Positions 8,790 to 16,679 of a DNA stretch of 64,000 nucleotides are shown piece by piece. The notes beneath the pieces were generated by a model. It did no database searches, was not told the DNA's origin, and saw nothing but the letters and a program-made list of their open reading frames with translations. A program made the position numbers and the translations under genes. Location of the stretch: contig NZ_JAHKRM010000005.1 in assembly GCF_019396345.1 (NCBI RefSeq), forward strand, positions 400,640 to 464,639, given 5' to 3'. The DNA is from Nonomuraea guangzhouensis. Its GTDB lineage: Bacteria; Actinomycetota; Actinomycetes; Streptosporangiales; Streptosporangiaceae. Every line of letters starts with the position of its first letter. The stretch's first letter is position 1.

Positions 8790-11246
8790 TCACCTCCTGT
8801 CGCCCGCGTCACGTGGAGGCGGGGAGGACGCCTCGGCGGGCAGCTTGAACACGCACGTGCCGCCTGGGCTCAGTTCGTGGATGTCGGGGCCGACACCGAC
8901 GCGCAAGGGCCAGCGGAACCCTTCGGCCTGGGCGAACACGATGAGCTCCCCGCCCTTGACACTCACCCGCAGCGAGGTGCCACGAAAGCGCATGCACAGC
9001 GCCACGCCGTCGAGCCGGTCGAGCAGGCGCGGCTGCAGGCGCAGCACGCCGTCGTCGCCGATGCTGCTGCCCATGAAACTGCGCTGCAGCAGGTCCAACG
9101 TGCCGGACATGACGCCCATGTGGATGCCTTCCTTGGTGGTGCCGCCCTGCACGTCGCTGACGTCGCTTTCCAGCGCCACCAAAAACCGGTCCCAGGAGCT
9201 TGCCGGGTCAAGGCCGGCCAGCACGCCGGCGAAGGTGACGAAGCTGAGCGTCGAGCCGTGGGAGGTGCGGCGGTCGTAGTACTCAATGGTGCGCCGCGCC
9301 AGATCCCGGTCGTAGCCGTATCCGAGTCGCTCGAAGACCGCCCGTAGCTCGTCGTGATCGAACAGGAAGAACAGCATCACCGCGTCGGCCTGCTTGGCCA
9401 CCTTGAAGCTGTTGGGGTCCTTGCCCTCGGCCTTGAGGATGCGGTCCATGCGCTGGATGTTGGGATAGGTGGCCCGGTAATGGTCCCAGTCGAGCTCGTC
9501 CAGATCGGCGTAGCCCTCGAACTGGCTGATGACGCCATCGTGGAAGGGGATGTACATCCGGCGGCTCATGTCCTCCCAGACGCGTAGCTCCTCATCGGTC
9601 ACGTGCAGGTATCTGCGCAGCATGGCGGACCGGCTGGCAGGGAGCAGATCGAGCACCTGCGGCATGGTCGCGGAGATCCAGGCCGCCATCGCGTTGGTGT
9701 AGGCGTTGTTGCGCAGCCCCGCCTGCTCGGCGCCGGGATAGCCCTCGTGGAACTCGTCGGGGCCCATCACCCCGTGGATCTCATACCGCTGCCTGCCGAG
9801 GTTGAAGTGCGCGATCGACGCCCAAAACCGCGTGATCTCCAGCATCAGCTCGGCGCCGTAGTCACGCAGAAACTCCAAATCGTCGGTTGCCTGGTAGTAC
9901 CGCCATACGTTGTAGAAGATCGCCGCGCTGACGTGGCGCTGGTTGTGGCTGAGGTCGGGGTCCCACTGGCCGGACAGCGGGTTGAGATGAACCTGCTGGG
10001 TCTCCTCGGTACCGTCGCTGCCGCTCTGCCAGGGGAACATGGCTCCCCGGTAGCCCGCCTCGCAAGCGGCGGCCCGCGCCTCGGCCAGCCGCCGGTAGCG
10101 ATACAGCAGCAGCGCCCGCGTGATCTCCGGCAGACGCAGGTTGAGGTACGGGTAGACGTACAACTCGTCCCAGAAAACATGCCCGCGGTAGGCCTCCCCG
10201 TTGAGGCCGCGGGCCGGCACGCCGGCGTCGTGCCGGGCGGTGTGGCGGGAGCACACCTGCAGCACGTGGGCGATGTGCAGGCGCAGCAGCAACTGGGCGC
10301 GGGGTTCGCGGGGCAACTGGATGTCGCAGCTGTCCCACAGTTCGGTCCACGCCGACTGATGTTCGTCCAACGCGTCGTCGAAGCGCGGGTATCGCAGCAC
10401 GTGCCGCCCAGCGGCGGTCAGCGGCTCAGTGATCGCGTTGTCGCGGGAGGTGAACAGCGCGACCATCTTCTCCACGCGGGCCGGCTTGCCCTGCTCCACG
10501 TCGAAGGCGAGCACCTGCTGGATGTAGTCCTCCATCTGGTGCAGGCTCCGCTCCACGCCAACGGGGCCGTTAAGTTGAAGCCGCTCGCCCAGAAACACCT
10601 GCGTTCGCGCGGCTTCGGCGACGTAGATGTTCGACTGACGCGTCTGTACCTTGAGCGCGATGATCTCGGGCCCGAACGTGCGCGGCGACACGGGGTCGAG
10701 GTGGCGCCCCTCCAACTCGCGGTAGCGGGCGACCATATGATTGGTCATCCGGCCGTCGAGCGCGGTCACGACCTCGACGCGCCCAGACCAGTTCTCCGGG
10801 ACCAGCGTCCACTCGATCCCTGCCTGGTGACTGTAGGCCATGCTCACGAACCGGCGGCTGGTCAGAGTCGTCACGCGGCCCGCGTGGTCACGGAAGCGCA
10901 GATCGCGCCGGACCAGCGCGAACCGGATGTCGTAGGTGTGCTGGTAGTCGAGCAACTCCACGCTGCCGAACCTGACGGCGGCCTCGCCCTCGATCCTGAG
11001 CTTCAGCACCAGCCAGTTGGGCAGGTTGACCAGGTCCTCGTTCAGCACCGGGTAGCCATCGAAGATCGTGGTCTCCCGGTTATAGCCGCCGTGAGCGTAG
11101 GTGCCCGGATAGTGGACCGAGCCCATGTCCTCCCACTCGGCGGTGCCGCGCGTGCAGAAGTAGCCGTTGCCCGTCGACGTCAGCGCCTCCCGCAGCGTCT
11201 CGGACGCCGGGTCGAAGCCGTCGTAGGTGAGATCGAAACCTTGCAT
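8790..11246 (-). CDS. Glycoside hydrolase family 65 disaccharide phosphorylase
   Basis: This 818-residue GH65 enzyme splits an alpha-linked glucosyl disaccharide with inorganic phosphate, giving beta-glucose 1-phosphate and a free sugar. The N-terminal beta-sandwich runs to about 270, the (alpha/alpha)6 barrel from about 315, and a small C-terminal sheet domain ends it. The general acid is Glu498 in GVMGPDEFHEG; HVFWDELYVYPYL (356-368), FPWQSGSDGTEET (404-416) and TSHGSTLS are phosphate and sugar site motifs. Trehalose, kojibiose, maltose and related specificities cannot be separated by eye. The gene lies between otsB and pgmB, which favours a trehalose-linked substrate. No signal peptide is seen, so it acts in the cytosol. 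Confidence 0.92.
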   Translation of the reverse strand: MQGFDLTYDGFDPASETLREALTSTGNGYFCTRGTAEWEDMGSVHYPGTYAHGGYNRETTIFDGYPVLNEDLVNLPNWLVLKLRIEGEAAVRFGSVELLDYQHTYDIRFALVRRDLRFRDHAGRVTTLTSRRFVSMAYSHQAGIEWTLVPENWSGRVEVVTALDGRMTNHMVARYRELEGRHLDPVSPRTFGPEIIALKVQTRQSNIYVAEAARTQVFLGERLQLNGPVGVERSLHQMEDYIQQVLAFDVEQGKPARVEKMVALFTSRDNAITEPLTAAGRHVLRYPRFDDALDEHQSAWTELWDSCDIQLPREPRAQLLLRLHIAHVLQVCSRHTARHDAGVPARGLNGEAYRGHVFWDELYVYPYLNLRLPEITRALLLYRYRRLAEARAAACEAGYRGAMFPWQSGSDGTEETQQVHLNPLSGQWDPDLSHNQRHVSAAIFYNVWRYYQATDDLEFLRDYGAELMLEITRFWASIAHFNLGRQRYEIHGVMGPDEFHEGYPGAEQAGLRNNAYTNAMAAWISATMPQVLDLLPASRSAMLRRYLHVTDEELRVWEDMSRRMYIPFHDGVISQFEGYADLDELDWDHYRATYPNIQRMDRILKAEGKDPNSFKVAKQADAVMLFFLFDHDELRAVFERLGYGYDRDLARRTIEYYDRRTSHGSTLSFVTFAGVLAGLDPASSWDRFLVALESDVSDVQGGTTKEGIHMGVMSGTLDLLQRSFMGSSIGDDGVLRLQPRLLDRLDGVALCMRFRGTSLRVSVKGGELIVFAQAEGFRWPLRVGVGPDIHELSPGGTCVFKLPAEASSPPPRDAGDRR

Positions 11247-11284
11247 GGCGCCCCCCGAGCGCGTCCAGCACGGTCACAGCGCGG

Positions 11285-12103
11285 TCAATACCCCAAAGTG
11301 GTCAGGAAGCGCTCCACCTCCTCCGGCGAGGCCAGCGCGAACTCCGCCTCCGTCGGCCGGCCCGCCACCTCAGTGTCATCAGGATGGCCGACGATGATGC
11401 CGATTCCGCGACCACGCAGCACGCGGAAGGCGTCTTCGTCGGTGACGTCATCGCCCAGGTACAGCGGGACGAAGATCTCCGCGCCGAGGTTGAACACCTC
11501 CAGCAGGTAGAGCACGGCCCTGCCCTTGTCCCAGTCGACCTTCGGCTGGATCTCATACACCATCTTGCCCGGCATGATCTTGATTTCGTCGGGCTGTCGG
11601 GCCTGCAGCGACCGCACCACGGCGACGACCCGGTCACGGTCCTCCGCGGCCGCGAGCCGGTAGTGCACAGCGACCGACGCCCGCTTCGGCTCCACGATCA
11701 CACCATCGAGCGACCCCGTCTCGGCCCACAGCCGTTCGGCAACCGCGGCGATCAGACCCGCCGATCCAGGCGCCGGATCGTGTGCGATCACACCCTCGCC
11801 TGGGCTCCAGATGTCGAACCCATGGCTGCCCGCCACGACCAGGTCGTCGATGCCCATCAACCGCTGCACGACCGTCCGGTCCCGGCCGCTGACAACGCAC
11901 ACCGGGCACCTGGCGGCGAGATGCCGCACGGTCTCGCGCATGCCGTCCGAGATCACGGCGTCTTCAGGCCGGTCGACGATGGGCGTCAGCACCCCGTCGT
12001 AGTCCAGGAACACCGCAGGGCGACGACCTGCCAGCCGCGTCGCCAGCCGCCCGCGGTCATGAAGTGCGCTGGGCAGGTCTCGAACGGTCCCTGCTGGACC
12101 CAT
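11285..12103 (-). CDS. otsB: Trehalose-6-phosphate phosphatase
   Basis: This 272-residue HAD phosphatase removes phosphate from trehalose 6-phosphate. The motif VFLDYDGVLTPI (Asp34 nucleophile, Asp36), VVSGRDR, the substrate signature IVEPKRASVAVHYR, KVDWDKGRAV and LGDDVTDEDAFR are all present in the right order and the length is normal for OtsB. It is the first gene of a minus-strand operon (otsB, GH65, pgmB) with gaps of 38 and 7 bases. No trehalose-6-phosphate synthase (otsA) is in the window. The trio could make trehalose from its phosphate and recover glucose 6-phosphate from it, giving a cycle of storage and use. Confidence 0.93.
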   Translation of the reverse strand: MGPAGTVRDLPSALHDRGRLATRLAGRRPAVFLDYDGVLTPIVDRPEDAVISDGMRETVRHLAARCPVCVVSGRDRTVVQRLMGIDDLVVAGSHGFDIWSPGEGVIAHDPAPGSAGLIAAVAERLWAETGSLDGVIVEPKRASVAVHYRLAAAEDRDRVVAVVRSLQARQPDEIKIMPGKMVYEIQPKVDWDKGRAVLYLLEVFNLGAEIFVPLYLGDDVTDEDAFRVLRGRGIGIIVGHPDDTEVAGRPTEAEFALASPEEVERFLTTLGY

Positions 12104-12309
12104 CCGACGTCACCCCCCGCGGCTCACCGAGCCTGGAACGTCCCCGTACCCTCCAGGGTGCCCCTGAGACGCAGCCCGATGCAAGCCGTCACATCACCGG
12201 GTAAATCCAAGGCGAATCACCATCGGCTACCTCTCGGGGCTCCACCACAGCCTGTTCCGCCGGATGGGCAAGGCCAAGATGATTCTTTTCCCCGCCCAGG
12301 TGGGAGACG

Positions 12310-13292
12310 TCAGCTGACGATGATCAGCGAGGTGAGCAGATACACCGCGATGGACACCAGGTCCTGTACGACCGTGGCCAGCGGTCCCGAGCGAACGCCG
12401 GATCCTGGCCGAGCCGGTTGAGCAGCCACGGCAGAGCCATGGCGAGCACCGAAGCTACTGAGCAGGCGGCGAAGAGAGAGATGGAGGCGGTGAGGGCAAC
12501 CTGGGCGTCGCCAAACAAGAGGGCGAACGGAAGGAAGGCGACGGCCATGGCGGCGCCGATGATGAGGCCGGTGATGGCCTCTCCGCGAACAAGGCGGCGG
12601 ATGGAGACTCCGACGGAGAGTCCCCGTACTACGACCGCTTCGGTTTGCGTGCCCACCGCGTCGGCCATGTAGACGACGCCGGGCAGGAAGAACGCGAGGG
12701 TGACGTTGGCGGCCAGCTGTTCCTCGAACGAGCCTACGATGCCGACTGACAGCATCGCGCCGAGAAGTCCGAGCAGCAGCCAGGGAATCCGGTGGGCGAA
12801 TCGCCGACGCACTGGCTCTTCTGCGGCGGTGCGGGCGGTGGCGGAGCCCTGGAGGTAGCCGCCGAGCCTGGCCATGTCCTCATCGTGTTCCTCGAGCAGG
12901 ACACGGAGCAGCCGGCGCGGGGGGATCAGCCCGTGGAAGTGCCCGTCGGGGCCGACCATCGCGAGGCTGCTTTCTGCGTGCTGGACGGCCTGCCAGGCGG
13001 CGATCTCCTGATCCACGCCCGGGGTCACGGTGGGCGGGTCATGATCGGCGAGCTCGCCCACGGTGATAGCACCGTCGGCGGCGAGAAGCCGCTCGATGCT
13101 GACCAGCCCCTGGAGCCTGCCATCCTCGTCGACCACCACGATGTCGCAGGCGCAGTCGAAGTGGCGACCCAGCATCCGCGCGCGGGCATCTCCCACGCTC
13201 ACCTCGGGCCTGAAGGTCGGCACCTCCGTCACGACATGCTCGGCGGCCGTGCCCGTGAAGTCCGCACCGCCCGTGAGCGGGCCGACCGTCAC
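12310..13292 (-). pseudogene. CBS/MgtE-like divalent cation transporter with C-terminal frameshift
   Basis: The frame from the GTG at 13292 encodes two CBS domains (about residues 17-130) and an MgtE-type membrane domain from about 165, with segments such as IPWLLLGLLGAMLSVGIVG and ADAVGTQTEAVVVRGL. This resembles short MgtE transporters that lack the N-terminal MgtE domain. Near 12400 the last membrane helix is lost: the frame runs GQDPAFARDRWPRSYR and stops at 12324. In another frame the same bases read SGPLATVVQDLVSIAVYLL and stop at 12310, which is the expected family ending. One missing base would explain this. It is either a sequencing slip or a recent inactivation, since the rest looks intact. 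Confidence 0.82.
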
Positions 13293-13428
13293 GGTGCGTG
13301 GCCTGGAGCTCTAGGCGGCCGAACGCTGTATGGGAGCCTCGCCGGCCCGTCGATCCGCTCGAGCCGGACGATGTCGTAGCTTTCATCGCCAACAGCGCGG
13401 CGGCTGCGCGCGCTGCCGCTGTCCGCCG

Positions 13429-14301
13429 TCACGGTCTGCTCCCCAGTTGCTCACTGCGGTGAAGCCGATAGCGGAGGAACAGGTACGACGCGCACCGGCG
13501 GACGCTGACCAGTTCGGCGCTCTCCCGTCTACTGGGGAGCAGCTCCAACCCGGTGACCAGGCCGGGACGCGAGGTGTCCGCGCGGCCGGCGATCACCGGG
13601 GAAAGGGTGAGGAAGAGTTCATTGGCCAGGCGGTCGCGGACCAGGTGCCCGAAAAGGTGCGGGCCGCCCTCACTCAGCACCATGGTGTGCCCGCGATCAC
13701 GGATGGTCCGCAGCACATCCGCCATGCGCAGGACCGGGCCGTCGCCCAGAACGACGACGGTGCAGGTTGCCGGGAGACGCTCGTCAAGCAGCCGGGCCCC
13801 GGCCTTTGTGGTGAGGATGAGCGCACCGGCTTTGAGCCCAGGATGGCTGGTCGGCACGTCCCCGCTGGCCGTGACCACAGCCAGCTCAGGACCGGCGGTA
13901 CGCCCTCGGCTGCCTCGCACATTCGCGAAGTCGGCGGCGGCCGCCGGGTAGACGTGCTCAGGCGTCCACCGATGGCCCAGGCTGGCCCGCAGGGTTCCGG
14001 CACCGATGACCACAACATCGGCGAAGGCGCGCAGCAGCCCCATGACGAACCGGTCCGCCGGTGCGCCGCCGCTGATCGCCGAACCGGAGGAAGGGTACTG
14101 CGGGCCGAGAGCGACCACTCCATCCAGTGAGGCGACGAAATTGGCGTACACGCACGGCTCGGTGAATCCCAGATCCCCGCCGTAGGCCGTGGCGAGCGCC
14201 GAGGGCAGGCCTCCAGGCGGCAGCCCGGCCTGCTCATACAGCAAGTTCAGCAACTCCACCGGTGCCTGGCCAGCGGGATGTCCGGCTTTGTGCGTTGCCA
14301 T
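13429..14301 (-). CDS. RibD C-terminal domain / dihydrofolate-reductase-fold protein
   Basis: This 290-residue protein has the dihydrofolate-reductase-like fold of the RibD C-terminal domain, which reduces pyrimidine or pterin-like substrates with NADPH. VYANFVASLDGVVALG (residues 51-66) is the conserved N-terminal strand, VVIGAGTLRAS the following loop, and VLSEGGPHLFGHLV near 215 the NADPH-binding motif. It starts six bases after the stop of the GTP cyclohydrolase gene upstream, so the two are one operon. In this place it could work on a pterin or deazapurine made by that enzyme, but stand-alone members of this family are diverse and the substrate is not known. Confidence 0.85.
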   Translation of the reverse strand: MATHKAGHPAGQAPVELLNLLYEQAGLPPGGLPSALATAYGGDLGFTEPCVYANFVASLDGVVALGPQYPSSGSAISGGAPADRFVMGLLRAFADVVVIGAGTLRASLGHRWTPEHVYPAAAADFANVRGSRGRTAGPELAVVTASGDVPTSHPGLKAGALILTTKAGARLLDERLPATCTVVVLGDGPVLRMADVLRTIRDRGHTMVLSEGGPHLFGHLVRDRLANELFLTLSPVIAGRADTSRPGLVTGLELLPSRRESAELVSVRRCASYLFLRYRLHRSEQLGSRP

Positions 14302-14307
14302 ACCCGG

Positions 14308-15000
14308 TCAACCTCGGGGACCGCACAGCCCGATGAACTCGGCGCGCAACTGCGCATCGGCGTCGTAGTTGCCGCGCCAGTAGGTGGTGCGGGTGCTGGA
14401 TTCGATCTCCCGCACGCCGCGCATCTGCGTGCACAGGTGCACCGCCTCCAAGTGCACCGCCACACCGTGCGGGGCCAAGATGCGCTCCAGTGCGTTCGCG
14501 AGTTGCTGGCCGATCCGCTCCTGCACGGAGAACCGGCGCGCGAACAGTCGCACCAGCCTGGTCAACTTGGAAAGACCCAGGATGTGCTCATGCGCGATGT
14601 AGCCGATGTAGGCCCTGCCGAAGAACGGCAGGCTGTGGTGCTCACACAGGGAGAAAAACGGAATCGGTCCCTCCACCACCTGACTGATACGACAGTCCGA
14701 GCCGCCGTGGCATTCGGTCGGAAACGCGGTGACCAGCTTTTCATCGCCCTCGAACCCGCTGGTCGCATCGAAGATCGCGCGCAGGAAACGGCGTGGTGTG
14801 TCCACCGTGGACGATGACCCGACTGGCATGCCCATCGCGGTGAAGATCTCCTTCATATAGCCTTCGAACCGCTGCCATTGCTCCGGAGCGATCTGCCTGG
14901 GGCAGACGGCCTCCCACTCCTCGGCAATCGCCCCAGAGACCGTCACCGGCAACTCAGTGACATCCGACGACACCCCCACGTGCTCGGTATGGTCGCTCAC
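14308..15000 (-). CDS. folE: GTP cyclohydrolase I (FolE type)
   Basis: This 230-residue enzyme opens GTP to 7,8-dihydroneopterin triphosphate, the first step of folate and some deazapurine pathways. The zinc ligands are visible as Cys119 and His122 in SLCEHHSLPFFG and Cys190 in HLCTQMRGV; GYIAHEHILGLSKLTRLV is the conserved active-site stretch. The GTG at 15000 is chosen because GAGGAGG lies just upstream, although the frame stays open to 15135. The first 35 residues are an extra N-terminal arm. It is followed after six bases by the RibD-C reductase. A separate housekeeping folE is likely elsewhere, so this copy may serve a specialised pterin route. Confidence 0.92.
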   Translation of the reverse strand: MSDHTEHVGVSSDVTELPVTVSGAIAEEWEAVCPRQIAPEQWQRFEGYMKEIFTAMGMPVGSSSTVDTPRRFLRAIFDATSGFEGDEKLVTAFPTECHGGSDCRISQVVEGPIPFFSLCEHHSLPFFGRAYIGYIAHEHILGLSKLTRLVRLFARRFSVQERIGQQLANALERILAPHGVAVHLEAVHLCTQMRGVREIESSTRTTYWRGNYDADAQLRAEFIGLCGPRG

Positions 15001-15064
15001 CTGTGCCACCTCCTCACAAAATTGATCCGCGCGCGTCGCGCGCCGGCAAGGCTTGCGGCGCTCA

Positions 15065-15386
15065 TCAGTCCTGATCTGAAGCTGCTTCGCCCATCGCGTG
15101 CAGGGCAAGGTTGGCGTGCGCGTAGGCGCCGCCAACGCGCATCTCCGCAGCCACGCATATCGCCTCCATGATCTCCTCCGGACTGACCCCTCTGCGGCGG
15201 GCTAGACGGGTGTGCCGATCGTTGCAGTAGGGGTACTGCATGACGTTGAGCGACCGCCACTGCGATCAGTTGCTTGGTCTTCTCGCCCAGCGCTCCGTCG
15301 GTGACCACGGCCCGGCTGAAGTTCTCGAACGCCTCATGAATACCCGGCGCGGCCACATGTACGACATGTCCCAGCTCAGCGGCCAT
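15065..15386 (-). pseudogene. Carboxymuconolactone decarboxylase / AhpD-like gene, frameshifted
   Basis: The first 45 or so residues read as an AhpD-like protein (HEAFENFSRAVVTDGALGEKTKQLIAVAVA). The frame then shifts: the same strand continues in another frame with MQYPYCNDRHTRLARR and EEIMEAICVAAEMRVGGAYA, ending at a TGA at 15065-15067. Joined, they give a normal small AhpD-type peroxidase partner of about 105 residues with one cysteine at the usual CxxC site. The shift near 15240-15260 could be a sequencing error. It lies 64 bases upstream of folE on the same strand. Confidence 0.78.
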
Positions 15387-15722
15387 ACGACCCTGTCCGG
15401 TCTATGATTCGTCCAGCAATTCACATCCTCGGCCGCATGGATCCTTCATCCGGGCGCCGCCAGCGACTCCGGCCTCCGTGACAGAAACCGCCGAAAATGC
15501 CAGCGTCTGGTTCGGTGAGATGCTCCGGCCGCTGCCCAGCCCCTGGGGCGAACAACGGCGCCACGATCGCCTAAGCGGCCTTCTCGCCGGAAACTAGTTG
15601 CACCGCCGGTCCCGTGGCGGCTGATGCGATCGTGGCCGACGCCAGTCCGAACACGGCCAGCGGTCGACCGAATCGGCCGACGGCTCGGCGCTCAGCGCGA
15701 CTACGCAAGGACAGGCATGTCC
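15387..15722 (+). other. 336-base gap without a recognisable gene
   Basis: No frame here has both a plausible start and family-like sequence on either strand. It probably holds the promoter of the minus-strand AhpD/folE group at its left end and the downstream flank of the next minus-strand gene's stop at its right end. Confidence 0.5.
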
Positions 15723-16262
15723 TCACCACGCATAGATCCGCCTCATGATCTTACGCCGCACCGCCAAGTCCGGGCCAGGATAGGCCACCATCACCGGCAC
15801 ACCGCTCGGATCACTGCCCTCAACCAGCGTGAAGCCGTCACCAGTCCGCGTGTGGACATGGGCTTTTGCGTCTTTGAGGAACTGCTCACAGCGCCGCAGA
15901 TCCTGCTCGTCAGCCGCAGTCCAGATCACGTACTGAATGCCGACGGTGCCCAGCGCGCGAGAGGCATCGCCACCCATTGCGCGAAGGTAAACCTGGAGGT
16001 TGTCCGCGCTGACCAGCAGGGCCGCAGTGGTACTGCGGACCGTGACCTCCATCCCCAGGAGCTCACGGTAGAAATCCACGCTGACGTCCAAATCGCGGAC
16101 GAACATCACCACCGATGCCAACTGCACTCGGGGGGCGGCCTCTGGAAGGGAGGCACGCTGGGCATCTCCCGGCTGAACAGGGCTACTGTCCGCGGCGGAT
16201 TCCCAACGGTCAGATCCGGATGCAGAACCCGGTCGCATGCCGCCCCCGATCTTCCCTCGCAA
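15723..16262 (-). CDS. VOC (glyoxalase/bleomycin-resistance) fold protein
   Basis: This small metal-dependent-fold protein has a single VOC domain at about residues 45-160: VQLASVVMFVRDLDVSVDFYRELLG is followed by VTVRSTTAALLV and a second half with GIQYVIWTAADE and GFTLVEGSDPSGVPVMVAYP. The metal ligands usual for glyoxalase I are not all evident, so it may be a binding protein or a dioxygenase relative. The first 40 residues are low complexity and the start is uncertain; a Met at residue 9 or a later start would also work. No operon partner is evident. Function unassigned. Confidence 0.75.
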   Translation of the reverse strand: MRGKIGGGMRPGSASGSDRWESAADSSPVQPGDAQRASLPEAAPRVQLASVVMFVRDLDVSVDFYRELLGMEVTVRSTTAALLVSADNLQVYLRAMGGDASRALGTVGIQYVIWTAADEQDLRRCEQFLKDAKAHVHTRTGDGFTLVEGSDPSGVPVMVAYPGPDLAVRRKIMRRIYAW

Positions 16263-16322
16263 TCGCGACAGGCTTGCTCTGGACTACGGTTCCCTTCCAC
16301 GCTACAACGCCCAGCATTCGGG

Positions 16323-16640
16323 TCACCACGCCGCCGGCGCCGCATCGAGTCTCTCGGCTACGGCATCGCGCACGGCGTTGCGGCCATACAGCAGCGCCGG
16401 TACGTCGACACCGTGCGCTGGGATCGGCTCGGTGCACCTGGGAACCGCAGTGAGTGGGCAGTCGCCGCGCTGCGCCTGCTCGAAGGCCAGCTCCAGCGCC
16501 CGTTGCGCCGATGGTCAGCGGTCGACGCCGACCATGATCGGAGAGCCCAGGGCGTCGGCGAAGGCCGCGGACGACGATGACGGTTCCGATCGCATGGGTG
16601 GCGACCTGCTGGCTGACCGAACTGCGCAAGAGGCAAACCG
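16323..16640 (-). pseudogene. Universal stress protein remnant
   Basis: Reading the minus strand across frames gives SSVSQQVATHAIGTVIVVRG, the end of one Usp domain, then SPIMVGVDR with an immediate stop, then AQRALELAFEQAQRGDCPLT and AHGVDVPALLYGRNAV from a second Usp-like domain, ending at a TGA at 16323. The pieces are in order but broken by at least one frameshift and one stop. The remnant lies just downstream of the Usp-dehydrogenase fusion, so it is probably a decayed tandem copy of a Usp gene in a Usp cluster. Confidence 0.7.
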
Positions 16641-16679
16641 GGCAGGGCGGTGGGTCTGACGTCGCCTTCGGGTGGGCCT

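Noticed and set aside
9603..11510. Long open frame on the plus strand opposite the GH65 and otsB genes (635 codons)
   Set aside because: It mirrors the codons of well-supported minus-strand genes and has His/Val/Gln-rich content without family motifs.
12223..12315. Short plus-strand frame reading IGYLSGLHHSLFRRMGKAKM before the MgtE-like stop
   Set aside because: Looks a little like the end of a protein, but it is too short to identify and overlaps the restored end of the opposite gene.
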